A stretch of DNA of 64,000 nucleotides from Zerene cesonia. Its lineage: Eukaryota > Arthropoda > Insecta > Lepidoptera > Pieridae. The position numbers and the translations under genes are program-made. The notes under the pieces are model-generated. The model was not told the DNA's origin and made no database searches. It saw nothing but the letters and a program-made list of their open reading frames with translations. Positions 53,110 through 64,000 of this stretch are shown here, in pieces (the first letter of the stretch is position 1; each line of letters opens with the position of its first letter). Location: positions 11,346,001-11,410,000 of the forward strand of contig NC_052122.1 of NCBI RefSeq assembly GCF_012273895.1. Reading direction: 5' to 3'.

Positions 53110-53310
53110 TACTATATAAAAATAAGTCGGGTTTTCCTTCCTGGCGCTATAACTCCAGAACGCACGAACCGATTTCCACGGTTTTGCATTCGTTGAAAAG
53201 GTCTCGGGCTCCGTGAGGTTTATAGCAAAGAAAATTCAGGAAAAATTTCAACAAAGAAGCGAGAAAAACGAAGCCACCTGGTGGCGAAAGGGAGTTCGCC
53301 GGGTTTGCTA
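53110..53310 (+). repeat. Well-preserved dispersed repeat ('aagtcgggttttccttcctg')
   Basis: Includes gcgctataactccagaacgc, acgaaccgatttccacggtt, ggtctcgggctccgtgaggt and ends gagttcgccgggtttgctagt. It is a distinct family that I recognise from lepidopteran genomes and has little decay. Confidence 0.7.
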
Positions 53311-54474
53311 GTTAGATATATATTTGTACTTTACACAATCGTCTGATAATCTCCTCACTTTATTTCTGTTTCGCGCCCAATAAAGGTATGTCTATGTCTA
53401 TTTCTTAATTCGACTTTTCAAAAATCATACGTTTTGAACAAAAAGAACGCTTTCAAATTGTCTGAACTAGACCACAAATACATGGATACACACGGGTACT
53501 AGCTATAAAACAAAAAAAAATCATGGGTTCAAAACTTATAAGGTTACAAACAAAAAAAACCGTCAAATTGTCAATCTCCTATTTATCTTATTAGTATTAT
53601 CTCCTATTTATCATAGCATTTACGACTATCCCTTTTAATCCAATCGCTTTGAAACGGACTACATAAATCAAGATAAAAAAATCAAATGATAAGAATTTTT
53701 AATATCTTCATCAGCTAGAAAGTAAAGCGCATAAATGTTCTCGTAATTCAATTAAAAACTCCTCTCTAATTACTTATTAGCTCAAAATCTAGTTTCGTTC
53801 GATATTTGAAATTCGAACATTATCATTTAAAGCTTTACCAGCGTTCCAAATCTTTTTTGCTACCGCGATATGTGAAAGAACGATATTAAATTTTTTTCAA
53901 ATCTGTTAATACATTTTTGTGTGCGGGAGACGAACATACCTAGGAACGAATTGAACCGTCTTTCACCAGGGAACCACACCCCTATATATATATCGGCGTC
54001 AGATGTTAGCATGAGAAAGGGACTGTAATTCGTTTGCTGAGTCCATTGTAATGAACAAAAACAGTTGTTAAAAATTGTAATGCCCGATATAGTGTATCGT
54101 CGAGACACGTGGAAATCTCATGAGTACATACGAAATAACTGCATTATAATCAAAGAAAAGCAATACTAAAGCCTGTATTAAATTACAAAATCTCATAGCC
54201 AAAGTGTGGTGTTACAAATGTGACCCTAATTATGGCGTGACTCACACGAATGTAAGCAATGAGACAATTAATACAATGGTTGACGCGTGCCGGGTGATCC
54301 TTAACCTCGTCAACATTACAAACATCATAAAAATATAATTAGTTTTTACATTTTTTTTTTAGCAATTGTTTTTAATCAAATATGCTTTTTTTATTTTTTC
54401 GATGTTTTTCACTTGTAGTAGGATAATAATGCTTATAAATTTGAAAATTTTGCAATTTATATAACTTGTTCGTT

Positions 54475-54715
54475 CAGTAACATGAACCAACGGGCTTTCG
54501 CCCGCATAGGCAAAGGAAATGATGGACAGTCTTGGGATTTTATTTCCCATAGTTCCTGTTCCCGTATGATTTAAGGGATAATAACTATTCTTAGTTAATT
54601 GTTATTGGGTCTCAAACTATCTCTGTACTAAATCTTATCCAAATCCGTTCAGCGGTTTAAACGTGAAAAAGAGACAATCAGAGTTAATTTCACATTTATA
54701 ATATTATTAGAGATG
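54475..54715 (-). repeat. Decayed dispersed repeat, minus orientation
   Basis: Begins aacgggctttcgcccgcata, contains aaatccgttcagcggtttaa and ends ttataatattattagaga. Confidence 0.55.
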
Positions 54716-55642
54716 GGGGATGGTACAGAAACGAGGCGTTTTTAAACATTTAAGAAAAATATTGTCAAAACATAAATATTATTTCAAATATTCTCAAGTT
54801 TATTTTGCCGATGGACATTTTACTCGTAATACGGTTTTCTCGTTACTGGCAATAACTAGGGAAAGCAATGTATAATCAAAAAACCTCCCGCGGGATCCCT
54901 TGAAATTATGTTTTGAAATCAAATAGAAACTACAGTTTTGATAAAAATCATGAAATGTTTGATACAGGGAACATTTCATATATTATGCAACTGATATTAG
55001 TTTATTTTCTAATCTTGAAATGTTTGTATACAACAGTTTTCTATCATCTTAAAAGCGGTCCGCCTCTGCTTCATCCATTATATTATGTTATAAAAACTTT
55101 AACTGTAAATTCATATAGAAGATTATTATTATTTTATAACGAGTAATAGTAATAATTAAATTACAGCGTTATCTTAGACGCTATATGGAAAATAAATAAA
55201 TAAACAGCACATGCAATTTTCAAATAAGGAAGAGGGAACTCTCCTGCTACAGGTTTTTTTAACTTATCAGAGGAGTTCCAAGTATATGCAACTACACACA
55301 CAGGCTGTCCTTGAATAAATTGTTAAGAATAGTTTTAAATTGTAAAATTACTATTACAACGATATCAACCCATGGTGATAACTTTCAAAAATATACTCTG
55401 AAGAAACAACATTTCCGATCCTGTTTCTAAGCTGCAAATTCATACTAAAAACTCTCTTTGAGCTCCTACGCTCATCAAGAAGCGTGCGTCATGCACTGTC
55501 CTATGATACCATATATATATAGATTCAAAAAACCTTGAAAAAGGTGAAAAATCTTTGATATGCGGTATCCGCTGATCCGTGCTCCGACAGCGCTGTCTTT
55601 GCAAATTAATAAAAGTTGAAGCCAAAAACAAGTGCTAGACTA

Positions 55643-55831
55643 GCTGCGCCGCGCGGTTCCACTCGCGGTTGGAAGCACGGTCGAAAGCAAGTAATTCTAT
55701 TGCTTATGTATCGTACTGGTACATAATATACCACAGGCAATTATCATCGATATCCGCCCAATGGTTTTGCATGAAAGACTAAGAAACATACATTGTCTCA
55801 AAAATTGCACATTTTTAATGTTAGTAGGATC
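55643..55831 (-). repeat. Dispersed repeat, minus orientation
   Basis: Starts actagctgcgccgcgcggtt ccactcgcgg and ends aatgttagtaggat. Confidence 0.6.
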
Positions 55832-57427
55832 AATGACTAATCAGCGTATTATAATATTTTAGTAATTAATAATAAAATAACAGTCCTCGGCTATCGACCG
55901 CGGAGTGCCCAGGGCTGTATCTTTATATGGTGCAGTCATGAGCAGGCTGCTCGTGTCCCATAGCACATTAAATTCTGTAAAGAGCTTCTCCGTGTTGGAC
56001 CTGTGTCCCCCACAGACCCTCTAAAACACTGGTTATTTTTCGTCTGGAACTATCCGAGTATTATGGCGAGAGATATACATAATAATTTACTAATTCATTC
56101 ACAACCATTTGTAGCCATATATCTTAACCTTTACTCCGCTAATTAAACTATTGTAAAACGAAAGCAGTGCTCATATATATCACAAGTAGGTACATAGCAA
56201 CTAATACATGCGCAGTTAGTTGCCTAGTGGAATCTGCCCACACTTAAAAGGTCTTTCTAATCTTTAGATTAGTCGATGTTTTTAATGGAATTTTCTGTCC
56301 GATAACCAGCAATAAATCCCAGCTGTAAATATTTCAAAATAACTATTCGCTTATCTATATTTGGGATATTCGGTTTCAATATTGAATATTAGCTATGTGA
56401 AATTTGTGCATGTCAAATATTTGTGTGATGCAAAAATGAATTTTATTTACCTTTTTAAATTATGATATTTTCACTGCAATATATATTATATCGTTGGAGA
56501 TAAAGTGAATAAATATGTATATATACTAACAAAACCAATAACACACATTTTCAATAGATAATGAAAATAATAAAATTCACTGCTACCTTGTTAGACTGGT
56601 CGGAGTGTGGGCGTAAGAAGCTTTCGTTCAGTTGAGGTTAAGAAATATGTTATTATATAATATATAATATAATAGTTTCAAAGAATTCTTATTTTCCGTA
56701 AAGAAGATAAAACTGTAGAACAAGTGGAACTTTTTAAGCCCTGATTTCATTAGTCATACCAAAACCGCTACAGGTAAGCCTTGAGGAAATTATTTATAAC
56801 GTCAAATACGCATCAATTTTTGTGCATTTCAGAGAATTAATAGCAACATTATAGTACAAAAAGCTTAGTTTTCTATGCTCTGAGGTGAGGCTTTAATGTA
56901 TTTTTTTATCTTTATGTAATATTACACGTCACAGAATATCAAATATTAGCAAATATTTGATTTGAACTTCTAAAAACTTCTGAAATTTTTTATAGAGGTA
57001 ATTACATTTATGGGTAAAAAAAACAGTAAAATATATGCCTTGTATAATAAAAATAAAAATAAAAATAATAAAGTGTATTATTTCAACGGAAATTAATTTC
57101 TCAAACCTCATCTAATTGCTTTTAGAAATAACTTCAAATGGAACGCATAAATCTTCTGTACTTCAATGCAGGTAGATAATATCGTAGGTACATTCGACCT
57201 ATACAAATATTAGCCAATACAGTATCTTGTCGATACACGATGGAGTAAATAATGTCGATTGCCTGTTTGATAATGAAAGTAAAATTTTATAAATATCACA
57301 TAATACGTGTTGGTGTATACTCGGCGAAGCACGATGGTCGATGAGTATTCTGAAAGTAGAAGGGTACGCATATTTAGTGACAGCCGTAGATCGTTGTACA
57401 CTACGCTTGTTGACAATACTAGTTTTT

Positions 57428-57552
57428 TTTTATATAATAGCGGGCAAACGAGCAGGCGCGTCACCGGAGATTAACGCCGCCCATAGGCGTCCACGCAACC
57501 TGGAGAGTTGAGGGAGTGTTGCCGGCCTTTAAGGGAAGAGAGGCATCATTTA
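57428..57552 (-). repeat. SINE 3' part, minus orientation
   Basis: Reads tatataatagcgggcaaacg agcaggcgcg, gccgcccataggcgtccacg and gttgccggcctttaagggaa: the reverse of the SINE tail at 34303. Confidence 0.65.
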
Positions 57553-58471
57553 TACAAAGCGGGTAATTTTTGGTTATATAGAGGAGCTACATAGCCAAAA
57601 ATTTATCGTGTTGCTAAGCGTAGAACTCAAATGGCCTGACCAAGTCCGCTAATCATAATAAATAATAAAGATAGAAAAATGTACCACCAAATTTATATAG
57701 TAATGTAATTTTATAACGCAATTATTGCACGTTTGCTGTAAATAATAATATGCAAATACAGTCAAAACTGTTTACAACAATATCATTAATAACAACATAT
57801 CGGTTAAAATGACCAAAATCTAGGGTCCCAGCTGAATTATCAACATATCAACATCATCGGCTGTTACGACAATCGGTTTTTACGACTCAATATGAGAAGT
57901 CCCTTTGATGTCATTATAACAGATTTTGACTGTAAATTTTAAAATGTGTTGGTTGAATATATATTTAAAAAAACAATACACAGAGACTTTCTCAGCAAAT
58001 ATTTCGCTGAGCTGTACTAGATTAAATTAATTTAAAAAATCTGTAAGCATCAAAGCAGCACATTTTTTTTTATAATCTACCCAATAACATATTGAAATCG
58101 AAAGCTAAGCCCACTTTCGTGTCGTGACTAACGCAAGATAACTTTATAAATAATATATCCAAATATTGACATTATAACATATTAGTTAGCATTGCCCACC
58201 TGCTTAAGCTGCTGTTTACCAACCGATATCGATACAGCTTATCGAAGTTATTGATAAACAAATCCCTCATTTTAAAAAGACAGTAGTAAAGTCTCGGTAC
58301 ATCTTGCAGGACGCTTTGCGTCCCCTACAGCAAGAATTCACTTGTCAATGAAATTGAGCTGCATACACGGCGAAATATTTGAATTTTTTATTTGACAACC
58401 GCTGCCGTTGACTCTCCGAAGTCAACCTGAAATTTCTTTCATTTTCTTGTTGATAATTTAATTGATTTTTA

Positions 58472-61402
58472 ATGGCAAAAATGTTGATACGGACTAAGTG
58501 TAAATATCGTACGGCGGTTGTAATAAGAGTGTTATTCCTTGCGTTACCATTCGTATATTATTTGATGTTTGGCGCAGCTGAATATAAAGAGAAAGAGAGA
58601 GAGATAGAGCTGTCCGCAGGTAATGTTTTCATAAATTGTAGCGTAGCTCTGCAATGCAAAGCGATGCGATGTCTATAGTGTGTTTATATGCATTCAATTT
58701 GACATTATGATACATTACAGTGAAGGTTCTTAGGATTAATTTTAAAAGTGTTCATTATAAGTCTACTTGTTGGGTACTAGGGATTAATAAACGTTAGAAT
58801 ATTTAATTTAACTCGTAATTTACTGTTTTCTATATGTCCATTTATAGATCTTAAGGGTAGTTTATACGTAATGGTATTTGATTTAACTCCTTATTTTTGA
58901 ATTTTCGCTTTTTTGTAGATTTCCCGTTTTCCCATTAAGCCTAAAATTTAATGCATATTTTTTTATTTTATTTGTACACCATAAGATTACATATTTTCCT
59001 AAAGTGATTTAAACTTAATAAATCTAGTTTAATAGACTATCAGACTTTAAACTAATAGTATTTAGAAATTTGAACAAAATTTCCAATTTTCCTTTTTTAT
59101 TGATGGCCACCACAAATTCATAATTTTGTAGTATTCTACTAATCAAGCTATTTCATTAAATATCTATACTTTATTAAAAAAAAAATATTTTTTTTTAATC
59201 CGCCATTTCGTGGCAGCCGCCATCTTGGACCGACTTTCATCAAACGTAGTTAAGAATATTCCCGACACATCAGACTTTCAAGCAACATAAACAACATTAA
59301 AATCGGTTGATGCTAAGAAGCTACAATGGCACAGACAGTCACCCGTCGTTTTTGGTACTGGAGTGAAATAAAAATAGTACTTATAAATTACAAATAAATA
59401 AGCACAACTATTACTGATTGCAAAAACATATAGCTAAATTTAAAATGAGATCCACTTCTACGTATGTACTATATTGCATAATTTATAATCCTATAATAAA
59501 ATTAAACTAAGAAATGGAAATATAAAATACTAATTATTTAATAATGCATTCAATTTGCAAATGCGAATGGATATAAATTGAATCTTTATGTACTTAAATT
59601 TTAGCAATTACCTTGCTTCATTGAGTTTGTAGTCATATCACCAGGGAGGATGGTGATATGACAAAATACTGTCTGAGTACGCCTGCGAGTCGCAACATAA
59701 TATTGTTAGCATTTTATACAAAACATATAAGAAATACATAATCAATACTAAGATATATATGTCGAACCAACACTTTCGTATCATCATATAACATGAGGGC
59801 ATTCTATGAACTTTTCATAATACTGTTCACTAGATATTGCAAGATTCATGTGAATAAATTTATTATTAATAGTTAAATAAAGGAAAAGTTTATCAGGGTA
59901 GGTAAATCACCAGTTCTATAACAATGTTATGTTGTAATAACTTTTACATAATTGCAATTTTATGCCTAAAAGCATCTGATAATATCCTATTAGTATTATA
60001 TTATAAACGCGATAGTTTGTAAGTATGGATGGATCTTTGTAACTCTTTCACGTAAAAGTTACTGAATGAATTTTAATTAAAATTTACTATGATATAGCTT
60101 ATATATCAGAATAGGACATGAGCTATATAAATACTTGCTATTTGCCCGTCCGTCGGTGAAACGATGTGATGCAGCTAGTTTAAATTATATAACTACGCTT
60201 TTTGGTATTAATTGTGGAAAAAGGGCATATTTACAATACATTTCCACACCTAAAAGACTTGGTAATTTTTTCTATAGAACCGTTATATTGGATCAATATT
60301 TTATTCTTTATTTCAAGAATCCAACTTAAAACTGTTATAAAATCTATTGCGACTAACATGGAGTGATTTTCATAAGTATCGTTAAATAAATAACGTTTCT
60401 ACGTAAAATGGTTTCTTACATTTACCTGGAACTGTTCATAATAGCGTGGCGCATTCGAATTCTCAGATGTTCTCTGTGTAAGTTCCTATAGGATCTTTCC
60501 AGGAACTCCTATTAATTACGAACGATCTAATTAATCTCTAGACGCTTCAATGTTTCGCTTTCGATAAATTGTATATTCGATTATATAGGTGTCCTTTATC
60601 ATAATTTATTATCCCTAGTGCTGATTGTTTAGTTCGATCCGAATATTATACTTAACAACCGTTTTCAAAATGTGTTTTATTTACTCGAATTTTAATAATT
60701 TAGAAGTAACATCGTTAATTTGTTGTATAATATTAATTTTAGTGAACGGAAAAGTTGTAGAGGATTAGCAGAGAAAAAATGTTCATGGGCGATGGTGATC
60801 GCTTACAATCAGACGAGCTATCAGCTTAGCCGCCCGCTCTAATATAAAAAAAATATATGTTTGCTACTTTCATATAATTTCCTAAGCGATACAATTGCAG
60901 ATGGACGTTTCACATCTCGACACCTCTTGGCTTTGGAGACCAGCGGCAGGAACTGCACCCCTCCAGCGATTCTGGAGTTTCCTCCAGATGGACTTAATAG
61001 GGCACAGCGACAACAAGTATGTGATTATTTACTGTATGTACAGTATGTACAACAAGACGTAAAAGCATAAATATAATACGAAATACATATCTATAGAATA
61101 ATGTATTTTACACATGTAAATCAATATAGTAGATAAACTATATATTCACAATAGTATACAAAGAAGAAATGTTATATATAAAAATATATTAAATTTCTAT
61201 ATGCCTTCGCCTACGCGTTGAAGCCGCAAGCGGAAAGCCAGATTGATAAAAATTTAATCTAGAGAGATCTATTTTAGTTTGTTAAACTTTTACCTACAGG
61301 GCTTCATCTTTATCCACTGCGTGATAGCGATATACTGCTTCCTACTCCTCGGGGCTGTCTGCGAACATTACTTCGTGCCAGCTATAGAAGTAATATGCGA
61401 AC
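58472..61402 (+). CDS. Second SLC24/NCKX paralogue, N-terminal exons (gene continues past right edge)
   Basis: Three exons in phase: 58472-58619 (MAKMLIRTKCKYRTAVVIRV, a hydrophobic stretch VLFLALPFVYYLMFG, then an acidic/basic KEKEREIE segment), 60901-61016 (DGRFTSRHLLALETSGRNCT, PPAILEFPPDGLNRAQRQQ) and 61300-61402 (GFIFIHCVIAIYCFLLLGAV, CEHYFVPAIEVICE), ending gcgaac|gtaaga in phase 1. The 122 residues are the signal/first TM, extracellular loop and first core TM of an NCKX. The alpha-1 repeat exon was not found before 64000, so the rest lies outside. NCTPPAI and the VC-(E/D)-x-(Y/F)FVPA motif match the minus-strand paralogue. It differs by an intron between RQQ and GFIF. A complete SINE sits in the next intron. 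Confidence 0.85.
59996..60181 (+). repeat. SINE/RTE-like repeat in SLC24 paralogue intron 1
   Basis: Has tattataaacgcgatagttt, aactctttcacgtaaaagtt actgaat and a gatgtgatgcagctagtt end, with substantial decay in the middle. Confidence 0.6.
60778..60851 (+). repeat. SINE 3' end upstream of SLC24 exon 2
   Basis: atgttcatgggcgatggtga tcgcttacaa, gccgcccgctctaatataaa and an A-rich tail. It ends about 50 bases before the exon at 60901. Confidence 0.65.
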
Positions 61403-61417
61403 GTAAGACTTTAATCT

Positions 61418-61751
61418 TTTTATGTCACCATCGGCAGTGGAGCTGGTGAGTCGTCTGATGGTAAGTGCTACCACCGCTAATGAACATTTGGAGAATCGTA
61501 AAGCCGATTGCAGACCTTACGCCTCCACAAATGTAATACCGACTCCAAATTGGAAAGGGATTAAGAAAGGATTGACGAGAGGAATAAAGGAAAGGATTGT
61601 AAATAATAAGGTTAAGGAAATGGGCCTCCGGCTCCCCCACTCACCGAACGAAACACAGCAGTATGCTATTTCACGCCGGTCTTCTGAAGGGGTGTGGTAC
61701 TTCCCGGGTGCCAGCTGGCCCAATTCGTGCCGAAGCGTGCTCGACATACAA
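61418..61751 (-). repeat. Near-complete SINE, minus orientation
   Basis: Reading inward from the right: gcacgaattgggccagctgg, gaagtaccacacc, gtgaaatagcatactgctgt, gggagccggaggcccatttc, then the T/C-rich body and the gcggtggtagcacttaccat tail. It spans about 330 bases and starts only about 15 bases after the SLC24 donor at 61402. Confidence 0.75.
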
Positions 61752-61827
61752 ATTGATTCATATTAATAATACGTCGTAGTGCGGTGTGGGACTACATATC
61801 CCATATGTTTCATAATATGTGTTTATT

Positions 61828-61884
61828 TAGAAATTAAAAACTTTTTAACGGATTTTAAACGCGATTTATTCATTATCTTATTAA
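61828..61884. mobile_element. Single arm of the hairpin element
   Basis: Nearly identical to the left arm at 4724-4778 (tagaaattaaaaactttttaa, cggattttaaacgcgattta ttcatta). The second arm and the core are absent. Confidence 0.7.
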
Positions 61885-62164
61885 TTAGACCTATATTTAA
61901 TATTACAAAGCTGAAGAGTTTGTTTCGCTGAAGACGCTAATATTAGGAACTACTGTTAGGATTTAAAAAATTCTTTCAGTGTTAGATTGCCCATTTATTG
62001 AGGAAGGCTATAGCTATGTAAGTACCACGTGCTGGGGCGGACCACTACTAAAGTAAATAAAAACAATAATGAATATTTATAGTTTAAAATAGTTGAGTAA
62101 TTAATAACTGGGGGTCGGCCAGTTCTTGTTTATTATTGTTATTGTTTATATGGATGGAATCCTA

Positions 62165-62362
62165 TCCTATTAATAATATAAACGCGAAAGTTTGTAATGG
62201 ATGGATGTATGGATGTTTGTTTCTTTCTCGCGAAAACAGCTTATGTGTAAAATATTATCTGTATGATATTTGGTATAGATAATAATAAAATAGTCTGGAT
62301 TAGCATATAGACTACTTTCTATCGTGGTACCACACGAGTGACGCCGCGGCTTACAGCTAGTC
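62165..62362 (+). repeat. SINE/RTE-like repeat
   Basis: Begins taataatataaacgcgaaag tttgtaa with a tggatgg run and ends gacgccgcggcttacagcta gtc. Confidence 0.6.
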
Positions 62363-64000
62363 AATAATAGTTAAGCGCGCTTAAAACTATATAAATATCC
62401 ATTACAGATTGTAAATAATGTGTAATAAAGCGTCGCGAATTGTCACCTTAAGATAAGCATTCCATCTTGATTATACGTAAGTGACACTTTACATAAGTAG
62501 TCAAATCCTAGATCCGTAGAGGAGATAGAGACAGAAGACCTTGAGCACACCCTGTCTCTTCCCAGGTAGTCATTTATCGTAATTGAAATAATATAAACTA
62601 ATTATCTTTCAAGTTGTATTAATTCCTGTATCAACTGCACATGGTGTGCAAATTCGATTAAAATCGGTCGAGTAGTTTAGGAGTCCATCGACAAACAACG
62701 TGACACGTAATTTATATATATGTAAAGTGGCAGTCGAGCATGCTTCGTCACGAATTGGGCCAGCTCACACCAGCTCAGTTGTCCGTAAGCAAAAAAAATA
62801 AAACTATACTACTTCTCTATAGTACCTACACTACTTCCTACTTGAATATTACCATCTCACTGGTCCATCGGTTATAATGTAGAAAGCATATCACGAAGTC
62901 AATCATGTCAATCGATCGAGTCATAAGGTCGAGTCGAAAATCAAATATGTAGTTCGTTGATATAATTGTAAAAACGGTACGGTGATAATTTGATCGTGGA
63001 GTTGAGAATTTAGAAATCAAACTCAGTGTTTCGGAGAGCGCATATTTATCTTGAATCTTCTGTCCCATAAGGTTATGATTATGATGTGATTATGAATGTG
63101 ATGATTAGTCACTTCTCTCCACATCTCTTATTAGATTAGCCCTCTCTTACTCATTGGTATCAGTACTCTACTCAACTAGATACTAGTATATTGGTGTTCT
63201 GGATCAGGTGATGCGTGCTCGTTTGCCCTCTAATAAGAAGACAAACATGGAGCCGCGAGAATGTGTTTATAGCGAGGTTTGCAGCCATTTATCCATTTAC
63301 CGTCCACGTCACATGCCAATTGCCTATGACACACGAATGGAGGGCATTTCATAGATTATTTCGGGCAGACACCACAAAAATATCCTTGTTATAATATGAA
63401 TGGAATATATTTTGAAGCGTGTCGGTTACCTCTTAATTTGTAAATGTGTGTAATGCAATATACAGGCGCACCATGATTTGTTTTAAGATTTGAATTGAAC
63501 GCCCGATATTTAGAATGAAAACAGATTCAATATAATGTTTTTGCTTAAAAGGTTTTAATTGCTAATATAAAAGGGTTAATAGTATATAGTTTCCATAAAC
63601 TAGAGTCAAAAAGTTTGGTTGAAGAAATACGGAGAACATAGTGTATCATTATTATTCTGACAATAAGTTCGTGTAATAAAGATAGTTTAGCCGGCAAGAA
63701 GGAATACGGAACAGAAGGCGTAAATTGTGCCATAAATTATTAATCTTAAAAATTTACCAATTTTTATATTAAACTCTTACCTAATCAAACACCAGAAAAA
63801 TCCTAAACAGTTACTTATAAACATTCATGATTTCAATTATTATTAAATCTCATATAGTAAGTACGCTTGAGTCCTTCTAGATTATTCTTTGAGCACGTCA
63901 ATAAGTCCTAATGTTTTTCTTTCTTTGCTCTTCGTGTTTACAAACTACTGCATTTATGTACCTGTGGATTCCATAATGGAACTACGCATCTGCTGTACCT

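Larger units (their letters stand above)
51931..58471. other. Divergent intergenic region between the two SLC24 paralogues
   Basis: About 6.5 kb, rich in decayed dispersed repeats (52465-52790, 52908-53000, 53110-53310, 54475-54715, 55643-55831, 57428-57552, 57590-57680). Both promoters should lie here. No gene was recognised. Confidence 0.45.
61403..64000. other. Intron of the plus-strand SLC24 paralogue up to window edge
   Basis: Holds a near-complete minus-oriented SINE (61418-61751), a half hairpin element (61828-61884), a repeat copy at 62165-62362 and SINE scraps near 62640-62775 and 63200-63240. I searched for the alpha-1 repeat exon and did not find it. Confidence 0.5.

Noticed and set aside
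61422..61766. 114-codon plus-strand ORF
   Set aside because: It falls almost wholly within a reverse-oriented SINE; the peptide is an accident of that sequence.

Overview
This window looks like nuclear DNA of a moth or butterfly. It is AT-rich, its genes are split into short exons by GT-AG introns, and it is sprinkled with dispersed repeats I recognise from lepidopteran genomes (SINE-like elements ending near '...cgcagctagt', a second SINE family, and a hairpin element). The protein-coding content is four membrane-excitability or ion/solute transport genes. No rRNA, tRNA, CRISPR array or bacterial operon was recognised. Species cannot be named from the sequence alone.

Layout. (1) About 1.2-21.6 kb, plus strand: a Shaker-type K+ channel beta subunit (Hyperkinetic/Kv-beta, an aldo-keto-reductase fold). 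A common exon at 17630 can be joined in the same phase by up to four alternative leaders (1244-1346+2992-3130, 15841-15989, 16770-16885, 17517-17548). The reading frame hits an in-frame TGA at 21147-21149, but it stays open and in phase through two further introns for another 110 codons to a TAA at 21637-21639. (2) 25.3-38.7 kb, plus strand: a complete SLC5-family sodium-coupled solute transporter, 12 shared coding exons plus two alternative last exons in the same phase (604 or 636 aa). (3) 39.4-51.9 kb, minus strand: a K+-dependent Na+/Ca2+ exchanger (SLC24/NCKX). Nine exons are well supported; the distant first exon at 51801-51930 is a candidate. It is tail-to-tail with the SLC5 gene. (4) 58.5-61.4 kb, plus strand: the first three exons of a second SLC24 paralogue, head-to-head with the first and running off the right edge.

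The genes need not act in one pathway. The K+ channel beta subunit would tune excitability of Shaker channels, the SLC5 protein would import small organic solutes or anions with Na+, and the SLC24 proteins would export Ca2+ in exchange for Na+. The SLC24 pair is a local duplication that has diverged in exon structure. The strongest observations for follow-up are the stop-interrupted Hyperkinetic C-terminal extension, the same-phase alternative leaders, and the alternative SLC5 tails. All exon models are read by eye from ORFs, splice signals, phase continuity and family resemblance; no transcript evidence was available.
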